A stretch of DNA of 6,297 nucleotides from Acidobacteriaceae bacterium. Its GTDB lineage: Bacteria; Acidobacteriota; Terriglobia; Terriglobales; Acidobacteriaceae. The stretch lies in contig PKYX01000196.1 in NCBI GenBank assembly GCA_003132825.1, positions 10,487 through 16,783 on the forward strand, written 5' to 3'. Below the pieces are notes generated by a model. It was given only the letters and a program-made list of their open reading frames with translations. It was not told the DNA's origin and searched no databases. How positions within the stretch are numbered: position 1 is the stretch's first letter; every line of letters starts with the position of its first letter. This document shows positions 1-6,215 of the stretch, piece after piece. The position numbers and the translations under genes are program-made.

Positions 1-4
1 CCGA

Positions 5-41
5 GTGAACCTACTGGCCGGCGCAGGGCGCACCTGTTCAC
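5..41. repeat. Inverted repeat downstream of the oxidoreductase
   Basis: GTGAAC (5-10) and GTTCAC (36-41) are perfect inverted repeats, and the GC-rich centre can add a short GCG/CGC pairing. It begins 24 bases after the oxidoreductase stop. The transcribed strand shows no T tract after it before the window ends, so a standard intrinsic terminator is not supported. It may be an RNA 3'-end structure or part of the next feature outside the window. Nothing else is visible in bases 1-64. Confidence 0.25.
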
Positions 42-64
42 GATCCCCTGAGGACGAAATCGTT

Positions 65-1309
65 CTAGAACTGGGGCTGAATCGATTTTGCCATCTCCAA
101 GGTGATGCGTTGTTTTCGTCGATAAGCGAGGTTCGACATATGCGCCGCGACGGCCGAGCGGTAGCCGATGTCGACCGACGCATTCGGAGTTTTGCGCGTG
201 CGCATGCAGTCAATCCAGTTCGCCATGTGATTCTGATCCGGAGTGTCCCCGGTGAGAGGTGAACCGCTCGGACGATTCGCCTTCTCCGGGTAGTAGCGAA
301 TGGTTTCAGCCGACTTGCCGCTCACCATGTCCGTTGCTCCGGCCACATGCTCGACAGTACCGTCGCTTCCGAGTAGATGCTCGCCCAATCCATAACGGCT
401 GTTGCTGAATGTAGACTGCCAGGTCACGACCAAATCGTTCGGGAAATCGAGAGTGACCGCGATCGTGTCCGGGACTTCTCGACCGTCTTTTTCTGAAAAT
501 ACACCGCCCGACATGGTCGCCGCGTCCGGCACGGGCAGGTCGAGAGCGCTCATGATCCAGGCCATCTGGTGCACCATGTTCTCCGTGATGTTGCCTCCGG
601 AAAACTCCCAGAACAAGCGCCAGTTCATGAATTTGTAGGCATCGAAGGGTCGATCCGGCCGGCCATCGAGGAATGCTTTCCAATTGACATTCTGCGCAGT
701 ACAATCGGGGGGAACGGGACGCACCCACTGGGCCACACCGTGCGGGGTATTCCGGCTCATCCACGATTCCACCTGGGTAACCTTTCCGACCAGTCCATCC
801 TTGATCCATTTTCGCGTATCGGCCAGTGCGCCCGAGCTTTCGTGCTGTAGTCCGATTTGCACCACCCGATCAGATTGGGTGGCGGCCGCTAAACACCGCT
901 CCGCCTCCGGGATGGACCAGGTCATAGTCTTTTCGCAATACAGGTCCTTCCCAGCAGCAAGTACTGCCAGGAAATGCTCAGAGTGCAGAAAGACGGGCGT
1001 TGCCACGATCACGCCGTCGATATCTTTCATGGCGAGCAGCCGCCGGTAATCGTCGAGGGTTTGAATGCCGGGAGCCATCTGTTTCGCCTCATCGCGGCGG
1101 CGGCCGTAGATGTCGGCGATGGCAACCAGCTGCGCATCGGGAAGTTGCAGCACCTGCTTGAGCAGATCCTGTCCGCGTCCGCCGACCCCAATCATGCCGA
1201 GGCGCACACGATCATTGGCTCCCAACACGCGGGAGGGAGAATACGCCAAAAGCGCTGCTGCTCCCATGGCAGCCTGTTTCATAAACCCACGACGGGTGTT
1301 CTGCCCCAT
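65..1309 (-). CDS. Tat-exported Gfo/Idh/MocA family oxidoreductase
   Basis: A 414-residue NAD(P)-dependent sugar oxidoreductase of the Gfo/Idh/MocA family, probably exported in folded form by the Tat system. Residues 1-31 form a Tat signal: R6-R7-G-F-M-K, then an Ala-rich hydrophobic stretch ending near A31. The Rossmann domain follows at once (about 35-150), with the dinucleotide motif G41-V-G-G-R-G46, an acidic residue D66 after the second strand, and the family's E126-K127-T128. The C-terminal alpha/beta domain (about 155-400) carries the likely catalytic H247 in the stretch ENMVHQ. The frame stays open upstream to 1429, but I chose the ATG at 1309 because it puts the twin arginine at residues 6-7 and has GGAGGAG 6 bases ahead. 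It is the last gene of the set, 169 bases after manD. The substrate cannot be read from sequence. GH109 glycosidases share this fold and the Tat signal, so a hydrolase is a less likely alternative. Confidence 0.9.
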   Translation of the reverse strand: MGQNTRRGFMKQAAMGAAALLAYSPSRVLGANDRVRLGMIGVGGRGQDLLKQVLQLPDAQLVAIADIYGRRRDEAKQMAPGIQTLDDYRRLLAMKDIDGVIVATPVFLHSEHFLAVLAAGKDLYCEKTMTWSIPEAERCLAAATQSDRVVQIGLQHESSGALADTRKWIKDGLVGKVTQVESWMSRNTPHGVAQWVRPVPPDCTAQNVNWKAFLDGRPDRPFDAYKFMNWRLFWEFSGGNITENMVHQMAWIMSALDLPVPDAATMSGGVFSEKDGREVPDTIAVTLDFPNDLVVTWQSTFSNSRYGLGEHLLGSDGTVEHVAGATDMVSGKSAETIRYYPEKANRPSGSPLTGDTPDQNHMANWIDCMRTRKTPNASVDIGYRSAVAAHMSNLAYRRKQRITLEMAKSIQPQF

Positions 1310-1315
1310 GTCACA

Positions 1316-1322
1316 CTCCTCC
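1316..1322 (-). promoter_or_regulatory. Ribosome binding site fixing the oxidoreductase start
   Basis: On the minus strand GGAGGAG lies 6 bases before the ATG at 1309. This site, with the twin-arginine signal that starts right after it, decides against the longer open frame that begins at 1429. Confidence 0.8.
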
Positions 1323-1353
1323 GGTTGCAGGATGTTACCCGCGAACGCCACTG

Positions 1354-1479
1354 CTATCGCTTTGTTTTGGGCCCACGTTTCGGAAGACATCGAGTCACGG
1401 CCCTGGCAAACTCTGAGCCATGCGGGCAATGGCCACCACCGGGATTGCCGACGTCTTCAAACATTGCGGATTCCGTCAT
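1354..1479 (-). CDS. Possible 41-residue small ORF overlapping the manD stop
   Basis: An ATG overlaps the manD stop codon by one base (TGATG) and opens a 41-codon frame that ends in TAG at 1354-1356. This leaves 44 bases before the oxidoreductase ATG. The peptide begins [11 protein letters not shown], has a Gly-rich HCPHG patch in the middle and a basic tail ending in KRGPKTKR; it has two cysteines (residues 18 and 31). I recognise no family. TGATG overlaps are a common arrangement for translational coupling, but I see no clear Shine-Dalgarno in the end of manD. A chance open frame in a spacer is a serious alternative. An inverted repeat GGCAAT/ATTGCC (1425-1449, loop of 13) lies inside it without a T tract. 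Confidence 0.22.
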   Translation of the reverse strand: MTESAMFEDVGNPGGGHCPHGSEFARAVTRCLPKRGPKTKR

Positions 1480-2687
1480 CACCAGTTCCACATGGTCCCG
1501 TCGAGCTTACGGTTTACCGGCAAGTACGCGCGTTCATACGGGAACTTTGCCGCCAGCTTCTCGTCAAAGTCCACGCCCAGCCCAGGCTTGTCCCCGGGAT
1601 GCAAATAACCGTCCTTGAACCAATACGCGTGCGGAAATACTTCATCCGTCTCCGGCGTGTGCCGCATGTATTCCTGGATTCCAAAATTGCCGACGGAAAT
1701 ATCAAAGTGCAAAGCCGCCCCCATGGTCACCGGAGAAAGATCGGTGGCACCGTGGCATCCGGTTTGCACGTGATACAGGTCGGCAAAAGCGGCAACTTTT
1801 CTCAGCGGTGTGATGCCTCCACCGCGCACCACGGTCATGCGCAAGTAGTCAATTAACTGTTCGGAAATGAGGAGTCTTGCGTCCCACACGGTATCGAAGA
1901 TTTCGCCCACGGCGAGCGGCGTGGTGGTGTGCTGTCGGATGATGCGAAATCCTTCCTGCAGTTCTGCCGTTACCGCATCTTCCAGCCAAAACAGATGGTA
2001 GGGTTCAATCTCCTTCCCTAGACGTGCCGCCTGGATCGGCGTGAGTCGATGATGCGCATCGTGCAGAAGATGGACATCGTCTCCGAACCTCGTACGCAGC
2101 GCCTTAAACAGCTTGGGAACGTGATTGAGGTACTTCTCCGACGACCACGAGTTCTCCGGCGGCAAGCCTTTTTCGGCTGGTTCGTAAAACGTCTTATCTT
2201 TGGAAACGCCGTAGGTGCTGGGTAGTCCGGGAACACCGGACTGGGCGCGGACCGCTAAATATCCTTCGTCGATGTACTTAGCGACCTGATCTGACGTTTC
2301 TTCCAAGTCGCGCCCATTAGCATGGCCATAGACCATTACGCCCGTGCGGCTTTTTCCCCCGAGCAAATTGTATAGCGGTGTGTTCAGCGCTTTTCCCTTG
2401 ATGTCCCACAGAGCCATGTCCACGGCAGCGATGGCGCTCATGGTTACCGGACCTTTGCGCCAATAGGCGCCGCGATATAAATACTGCCAAACGTCCTCTG
2501 TCTGGAATGGATCACGGCCAACAATGCAGGGGATGACGTGGTCGGTAAGGTAGCTGGCCACCGCAAGTTCCCGGCCGTTCAGAGTGCAATCACCCAGGCC
2601 GTAGACGCCTTCATCGGTGGAGATCTTAAGGGTTACAAAATTTCTTCCGGGAGAACAGACAAAGACTTTGGCATCCTGAATCCTCAT
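1479..2687 (-). CDS. manD: D-mannonate dehydratase, enolase superfamily
   Basis: Cytoplasmic Mg-dependent dehydratase expected to convert D-mannonate to 2-keto-3-deoxy-D-gluconate in hexuronate breakdown. At 402 residues it has the same length as the characterised Novosphingobium enzyme and, as I recall that protein, the same active-site numbering. Metal ligands are D210, E236 and E262; the base pair is R147 and Y159; the acid is H212; substrate-pocket residues N37, W76, H122, R283, H312, E339 and the C-terminal W402 are all present. The N-terminal capping domain spans about 1-115 and the barrel about 116-390. Residue 314 is Ala, which from memory goes with the efficient D-mannonate type rather than the weak D-mannonate/D-gluconate type. 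Oddities: the usual PAENQ after E236 reads T240-A-E-L243-Q, and the usual TH after the 287-291 loop reads TP. There is no signal peptide, unlike both neighbours. GAGGAA lies 5 bases before the ATG. The ManD subgroup is not isofunctional, so D-gluconate or another acid sugar is possible. Confidence 0.93.
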   Translation of the reverse strand: MRIQDAKVFVCSPGRNFVTLKISTDEGVYGLGDCTLNGRELAVASYLTDHVIPCIVGRDPFQTEDVWQYLYRGAYWRKGPVTMSAIAAVDMALWDIKGKALNTPLYNLLGGKSRTGVMVYGHANGRDLEETSDQVAKYIDEGYLAVRAQSGVPGLPSTYGVSKDKTFYEPAEKGLPPENSWSSEKYLNHVPKLFKALRTRFGDDVHLLHDAHHRLTPIQAARLGKEIEPYHLFWLEDAVTAELQEGFRIIRQHTTTPLAVGEIFDTVWDARLLISEQLIDYLRMTVVRGGGITPLRKVAAFADLYHVQTGCHGATDLSPVTMGAALHFDISVGNFGIQEYMRHTPETDEVFPHAYWFKDGYLHPGDKPGLGVDFDEKLAAKFPYERAYLPVNRKLDGTMWNW

Positions 2688-2716
2688 CCGTGTTCCTCAC
2701 TATCTTTGGTCAACAC
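2684..2716 (-). CDS. Possible 10-residue leader ORF overlapping the manD start
   Basis: In the 69-base gap before manD, AGGAG (2723-2727) is followed 6 bases later by GTG. This opens ten codons ([10 protein letters not shown] if GTG is read as Met) and closes with a TGA that overlaps the manD ATG as ATGA. The frame differs from that of manD, so it is not an N-terminal extension. The strong Shine-Dalgarno is not needed by manD, which has its own GAGGAA. The arrangement fits translational coupling or a leader peptide. Chance is possible because the frame is very short, and nothing in the peptide suggests a function. Confidence 0.28.
   Translation of the reverse strand: MLTKDSEEHG
2693..2698 (-). 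promoter_or_regulatory. Ribosome binding site of manD, inside a mini-ORF
   Basis: GAGGAA sits 5 bases before the manD ATG on the minus strand. The same six bases are also codons GAG-GAA of the mini-ORF at 2684-2716, so ribosomes reading that frame would cover this site. Confidence 0.7.
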
Positions 2717-2756
2717 TTCAATCTCCTGGTATGAAATGAACCCCAAGTCGTGAAAC

Positions 2757-3734
2757 CTAAAGCGCGTCAGCCTTCTGCAAATCGTCCTTCATGCCGGCCC
2801 AACTTTGCCGGCTCGACGCCTCCGCAGTTCCGGCGCCGCGCCAGTGGGTCTCCAAGCTCACCGCGTAGTGGTAACCGTCGCGCTTAAGGGCTTTGAACTG
2901 GCCAACCCAATCAATGATGCCGTCCCCTATGGCAGCCCATTCACCTCCTTGCGCGCCGGACTTCTTTGCAACATCCTTACAATGGCAGTGGCCGATGCGG
3001 TTCTTGGGCAACAACCCGTAGCCATCGGGATAGGGCGTTTCGCCGCGACTCGCCGCGTTTCCAGGGTCCCAGTTCAGCATCAGGTGAGGGGATTTCACTT
3101 CACCGAGCACCTTCGCTGCCTCCGCGCCAGTGGCTGTATTGCACGCCCCTTCATTTTCCAGAACCAGGATCAAGTCGTTCTGGCCCAGCTTGTTGGCTGC
3201 GTTCAGCAGTCTCTCATTCATGGCTCTGCGATAGGGGCCCGGGTTCTCGAGCCGCCAAAAATCGAAACAGCGCACGCGATCGGTCTGGAAAATCTTTGCC
3301 AGCTCAATGCAGCGCTCGAGCACTTCATCTTGCTGCTCAAAGGTAAAGTCGGCGTTGAACTGATCGCGCTTGGGACTGAACTTCGACCGCGGTGCGCCCG
3401 GCCAATCCACTTTGAACAGGGGGCTGGCGATATCGGTGACCCGCAACTTGTTATTTTCCAGGATGCGCTTCGCTTCAGCAATCTCTTTGGAGTCTAGGTT
3501 GAGCACATTCTTGTTCCACATGCCGCGCAGTTCGATCCAATTCATGCCAAACTCGCGTGACGCGACCTCGCATGCGTGGCCAAAGTCCTGCGAGATCTCG
3601 TCGTTAATCACGGCAACTCTGAATGGCGACACTGCCCCGTCAGCCACCCAGGACGAAACCGAAGACGCGACCGTCCCCGCCGCTAAGGCTCCCATTCCTC
3701 GCAGAAACCTGCGCCGCGGAACTCGATGCGGCAT
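2757..3734 (-). CDS. Tat-exported sugar isomerase/epimerase-like TIM barrel
   Basis: A 325-residue protein of the xylose-isomerase-like / AP-endonuclease-2 TIM-barrel superfamily, usually annotated as sugar phosphate isomerase/epimerase. Residues 1 to about 34 are a Tat signal: R7-R8-R9-F10-L11-R12, then a Gly/Ala-rich segment. The barrel spans about 38-320. The usual divalent-metal ligands are visible: E193 (VLENEG), D223 (NWDPGN), H249 and H251 (GHCHCKD) and E295 (SLETHW); the GDGIIDW segment at 270-276 is also characteristic. The ATG at 3734 has GGAGGAG 6 bases upstream. An exported location makes a phosphorylated substrate unlikely. Relatives paired with Gfo/Idh/MocA oxidoreductases include 3-keto-glycoside processing enzymes and C-deglycosylation components, so an epimerase or lyase acting on an oxidised sugar is plausible. 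The exact reaction is not determinable. It lies 69 bases upstream of manD. Confidence 0.88.
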   Translation of the reverse strand: MPHRVPRRRFLRGMGALAAGTVASSVSSWVADGAVSPFRVAVINDEISQDFGHACEVASREFGMNWIELRGMWNKNVLNLDSKEIAEAKRILENNKLRVTDIASPLFKVDWPGAPRSKFSPKRDQFNADFTFEQQDEVLERCIELAKIFQTDRVRCFDFWRLENPGPYRRAMNERLLNAANKLGQNDLILVLENEGACNTATGAEAAKVLGEVKSPHLMLNWDPGNAASRGETPYPDGYGLLPKNRIGHCHCKDVAKKSGAQGGEWAAIGDGIIDWVGQFKALKRDGYHYAVSLETHWRGAGTAEASSRQSWAGMKDDLQKADAL

Positions 3735-3740
3735 GGGCTG

Positions 3741-3750
3741 CTCCTCCCCC
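3741..3750 (-). promoter_or_regulatory. Ribosome binding site of the isomerase-like gene
   Basis: GGGGGAGGAG on the minus strand ends 6 bases before the ATG at 3734. It starts only 2 bases after the TAG of the upstream mini-ORF (3753-3812). Confidence 0.8.
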
Positions 3751-3752
3751 GC

Positions 3753-3812
3753 CTAGGGCGCTCGATATCGGATGACCCGAACCCCATGCGGCAGCGCCAG
3801 CGGGCAGTGCAC
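3753..3812 (-). CDS. Possible 19-residue leader ORF before the isomerase gene
   Basis: AGAGGAG (3819-3825) is followed 6 bases later by GTG, which opens 19 codons (MHCPLALPHGVRVIRYRAP if GTG is Met) ending in TAG. The stop falls 2 bases before the Shine-Dalgarno of the isomerase-like gene. The frame is the same as that of the isomerase, 26 codons upstream of its ATG, with the TAG between them. The isomerase's own Tat signal begins at its ATG, so this does not look like a broken N-terminus. It may be a leader peptide that keeps ribosomes near the next start. The peptide is slightly basic and matches nothing I recognise; it has no run of one amino acid of the kind seen in attenuators. Confidence 0.32.
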   Translation of the reverse strand: MHCPLALPHGVRVIRYRAP

Positions 3813-3840
3813 AGAATACTCCTCTTTTATCAGGATTGAA

Positions 3841-3872
3841 GAGCCTTGTTGCGCCTCGGTGGCGGCGGGCTC
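3841..3872 (-). repeat. Imperfect hairpin after the glycosyltransferase stop
   Basis: GAGCC and GGCTC at the two ends can pair, and CGCC/GGCG can pair inside them, leaving an unpaired CAACAA on one side. It lies 12 bases after the glycosyltransferase stop codon. On the transcribed strand it is followed by TTCAATCC and not by a proper T tract, so it is at best a weak or factor-dependent termination or processing site. It leaves open whether the glycosyltransferase shares a transcript with the genes downstream. Confidence 0.25.
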
Positions 3873-3884
3873 AATGACAGGTTC

Positions 3885-6215
3885 TTAGGTGGCGTGCGAT
3901 AGGAAGGGCGCAACAGATGTGCCGGGAGCGGAAACGCCGTCGGCTTGCCCGAAATTGTGATTCGCAGGATCCTCCAACCTCACGTCGCAGAGCTCCGCAA
4001 CCAGATTCCCGGCCCAACGATAGATGTTGTGTTCTCTCACCACTTTGCGCATACGCCGCATACGGGCCACTCGGTCTTCCGAGTCCATCTCCAACGCGAA
4101 CCGAATCGCTTCCGCCGTATGCTCGATATCATAGGGATTGACCAGCAGCGCATCCGGCAATTCGCGGGCCGCGCCTGTGAAGCAGCTCAAGATGAGCACT
4201 CCTTGCTCATCATGACGCGCCGCCAGAAATTCCTTCGCCACCAGATTCATGCCGTCGTGCAGAGAAGTGACCAGGCAAAGATCCGCAATCCGATAAAAAC
4301 GCTGGATTTCCTCGTGGCTGTGCTGCCGTTTCAAGAAAACGATGGGCTTCCACTTACCCGTCTGAAAGCGCCAATTGATGCGCTCCGACTCGGCCTCGAC
4401 CTCCGCCAATAGGTCGTGGTACCGCTTGATATGGGTACGGCTGGGCGCGCCGATCTGCACAAAGGTGAATTTACCCTGGTATGCAGGGTATTTCTCGAGC
4501 AGCTTCTCGATGGCAAGAAAGCGCTCGAGAATGCCCTTGGTGTAGTCCACTCGATCCACACCCACCCCGAGAAAAGTGGCTTCGACTCCGATTTCCCGCA
4601 ACAAAGAAACTCGTTCCACATAGGCGGATTCCTCAGGGGGAGGAGGATCTTCGGGAAACTCAACGCTGATGGGAAAAGGTTTGACCACGGTGCGGTGGTC
4701 TTCCCGGTTCACGGCAAAATGTTCCCAATCGATGCGCGACTCGACCGCCCGGTCCACCGTCTGCAGGAAATTATTGCAGTGGGACTGAATATGAAAACCA
4801 ATGAGATCCGCTCCCAGCAGGCCGTCCAGCAGTTCTTTCTGCCAAGGACAAATACCAAATGCCTCGGGACTGGGCCACGGGATGTGCCAGAAGATCGCCA
4901 CCCGTGCGTCGGGACGAGCCTTTTTTACCAGCCGAGGCAGAAGGGCAAAATGGTAGTCCTGCGCCAGAAGCACCGGACGGTCTGTCCCTTCCATCTCCTC
5001 GAGTATGGCGTCTGCGAACTTGCGGTTGGCCTTCTGGTAGTGCTCCCAATCGGAGGCGCGAAACACAGGCCGGGTGTGCGCCATATGGCAAAGCGGCCAC
5101 AGACCCTCGTTGGCAAAGCCGTAATAGTATCCTTCCTCTTCTTCCTTGCTCAGCCACACTCGGCGTAGTGTGTAGCGCGGGTCGTCGGGCGGTACACCAA
5201 GCTTGTCGTGCTCATCGACGGTTTCGCGGTCGGCATCGCCGCTGCCGTGTGCCACCCAGGTTCCATCGCAGGCGCACAGTACCGGTCCGAGTGCCGTTAC
5301 CAGACCACTCGCCGGTACGATCGCTTGCACGGACCTGCCTTGCCGGTTATGGATATAAGGCTCGCGATTGGAAACCACGAACAACCGGCTATCCCCAAGC
5401 TTGCCGCGCACATGCACGGAAAGCCGGTCGGCGGTCCAGTAGGTTTCAGCTGCTTCGCGGAATTGGGCTTCTTTTTCGGCAGCGGAACGGGCCGCGGAGA
5501 GACTTTCCACAAAAGTCGCCATTTCATGGGCTAGGGGACGCAGTAAGTCGAGATCTGGGGCAGAGGTTTTTGCCAGACCCTTTCCCGTGCGCAACGCACG
5601 TACCCACTGGGCAGCACGAGCAATCGGACCCGCAATGCTCCAGCGTACGATCAGCAGAGTGATGAGGGCGATGAGCAGAACCTGCACGAGCACGCGCACG
5701 AATGTTTCACGCCAAATGCGGGCACTTTGGACATTGATATAGCCGGCATCGTGCACGATCGCCAGACCGGCGACCACATCTGTGTGTTGATGAAGGGGAA
5801 CCGCATAAATGTAGAGAGCCACCCCTTGGGCACGAATGAACTGGCCCGAGGTTTCATTCTTCGTCACCGCCTCCCCAACCACACCGGGCTCACCACCAAT
5901 CCGGTCCGCCAGTCCAGGAGTTATGGCAATCGGCTGGCCTCGAAGGTCATAGATCGCGACCCCCGCCAGGTGTTGCCGGTTGCCGAACCGGTCTACGATC
6001 TTCTGAAGTTCCTTGTGAGAGTCTTTGTGGCCGTCTTTCTCCAGGTAGGGCTCGATGTAGCCCGCCAGACTGTCTCCTAACACTTCGGCGCGCCGCTCCA
6101 AGTCCCGGCGAAGGCCGGATTTTTCTGAACGAACCTGGTAATAGGAGGAAAATAGGGATACCAGTGTGATGCCCAAAATCAGCGAGATGATGAGACGAAC
6201 CGTGAGAAGACGCAC
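3885..6215 (-). CDS. otsA: Membrane-anchored HAMP-GT20 trehalose-6-phosphate synthase
   Basis: A 776-residue fusion of a sensor-like membrane half to a family GT20 glycosyltransferase that should make trehalose 6-phosphate from UDP-glucose and glucose 6-phosphate. In order: membrane segment 1 (about 7-27); an extracytoplasmic region (about 28-170) whose 83-160 part looks like a Cache/PAS-type sensor (GVAIYDLRGQ, then YIYAVPL and GLAIVHDAGY); membrane segment 2 (about 173-191); HAMP (about 192-243, with P197 and the DLLRPLAHEM segment); a likely coiled coil (about 236-265); and GT20 (about 277-745). Aligned by eye to E. coli OtsA, the key residues are kept: R284, W320, Y364, W373, D420, H444, R555, K560, R593, D654 and E662 (E. 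coli R9, W40, Y76, W85, D130, H154, R262, K267, R300, D361, E369). The donor loop reads PASGL where E. coli has AGGL. E. coli OtsA is about 470 residues, so the extra 300 are the sensor half. There is no phosphatase (OtsB) domain. The GTG at 6215 is the only start downstream of an in-frame TAG; its nearest GAGG-type site is 13 bases away, which is too far. A related GT20 product such as glucosylglycerol phosphate is less likely. Confidence 0.9.
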   Translation of the reverse strand: MRLLTVRLIISLILGITLVSLFSSYYQVRSEKSGLRRDLERRAEVLGDSLAGYIEPYLEKDGHKDSHKELQKIVDRFGNRQHLAGVAIYDLRGQPIAITPGLADRIGGEPGVVGEAVTKNETSGQFIRAQGVALYIYAVPLHQHTDVVAGLAIVHDAGYINVQSARIWRETFVRVLVQVLLIALITLLIVRWSIAGPIARAAQWVRALRTGKGLAKTSAPDLDLLRPLAHEMATFVESLSAARSAAEKEAQFREAAETYWTADRLSVHVRGKLGDSRLFVVSNREPYIHNRQGRSVQAIVPASGLVTALGPVLCACDGTWVAHGSGDADRETVDEHDKLGVPPDDPRYTLRRVWLSKEEEEGYYYGFANEGLWPLCHMAHTRPVFRASDWEHYQKANRKFADAILEEMEGTDRPVLLAQDYHFALLPRLVKKARPDARVAIFWHIPWPSPEAFGICPWQKELLDGLLGADLIGFHIQSHCNNFLQTVDRAVESRIDWEHFAVNREDHRTVVKPFPISVEFPEDPPPPEESAYVERVSLLREIGVEATFLGVGVDRVDYTKGILERFLAIEKLLEKYPAYQGKFTFVQIGAPSRTHIKRYHDLLAEVEAESERINWRFQTGKWKPIVFLKRQHSHEEIQRFYRIADLCLVTSLHDGMNLVAKEFLAARHDEQGVLILSCFTGAARELPDALLVNPYDIEHTAEAIRFALEMDSEDRVARMRRMRKVVREHNIYRWAGNLVAELCDVRLEDPANHNFGQADGVSAPGTSVAPFLSHAT

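Noticed and set aside
1310..1429. N-terminal extension of the oxidoreductase by 40 residues, starting at ATG 1429
   Set aside because: It would bury the twin-arginine signal at residues 46-47 and bypass the GGAGGAG site placed 6 bases before ATG 1309. The extension has no family resemblance.
1310..1478. Separate promoter or terminator between manD and the oxidoreductase
   Set aside because: No -35/-10 pair with acceptable spacing was seen, and the GGCAAT/ATTGCC hairpin at 1425-1449 has no T tract after it.
1110..1856. 248-codon plus-strand open frame
   Set aside because: It spans the 5' part of the oxidoreductase, the gap and the 3' part of manD on the opposite strand; its protein has no recognisable domain and is a shadow of high-GC coding sequence.
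2805..3497. 230-codon plus-strand open frame
   Set aside because: Antisense to the isomerase-like gene, whose metal ligands and Tat signal are clear on the minus strand; no domain signal in the plus-strand product.
3753..3812. Frameshifted or nonsense-truncated N-terminus of the isomerase-like gene
   Set aside because: The ATG at 3734 has its own strong ribosome site and is followed directly by a complete Tat signal, so nothing is missing from the gene.
4416..5168. 250-codon plus-strand open frame, with further ones at 4859-5662 and 3945-4412
   Set aside because: All lie antisense within the GT20 catalytic domain, where the minus-strand reading shows every expected active-site residue.
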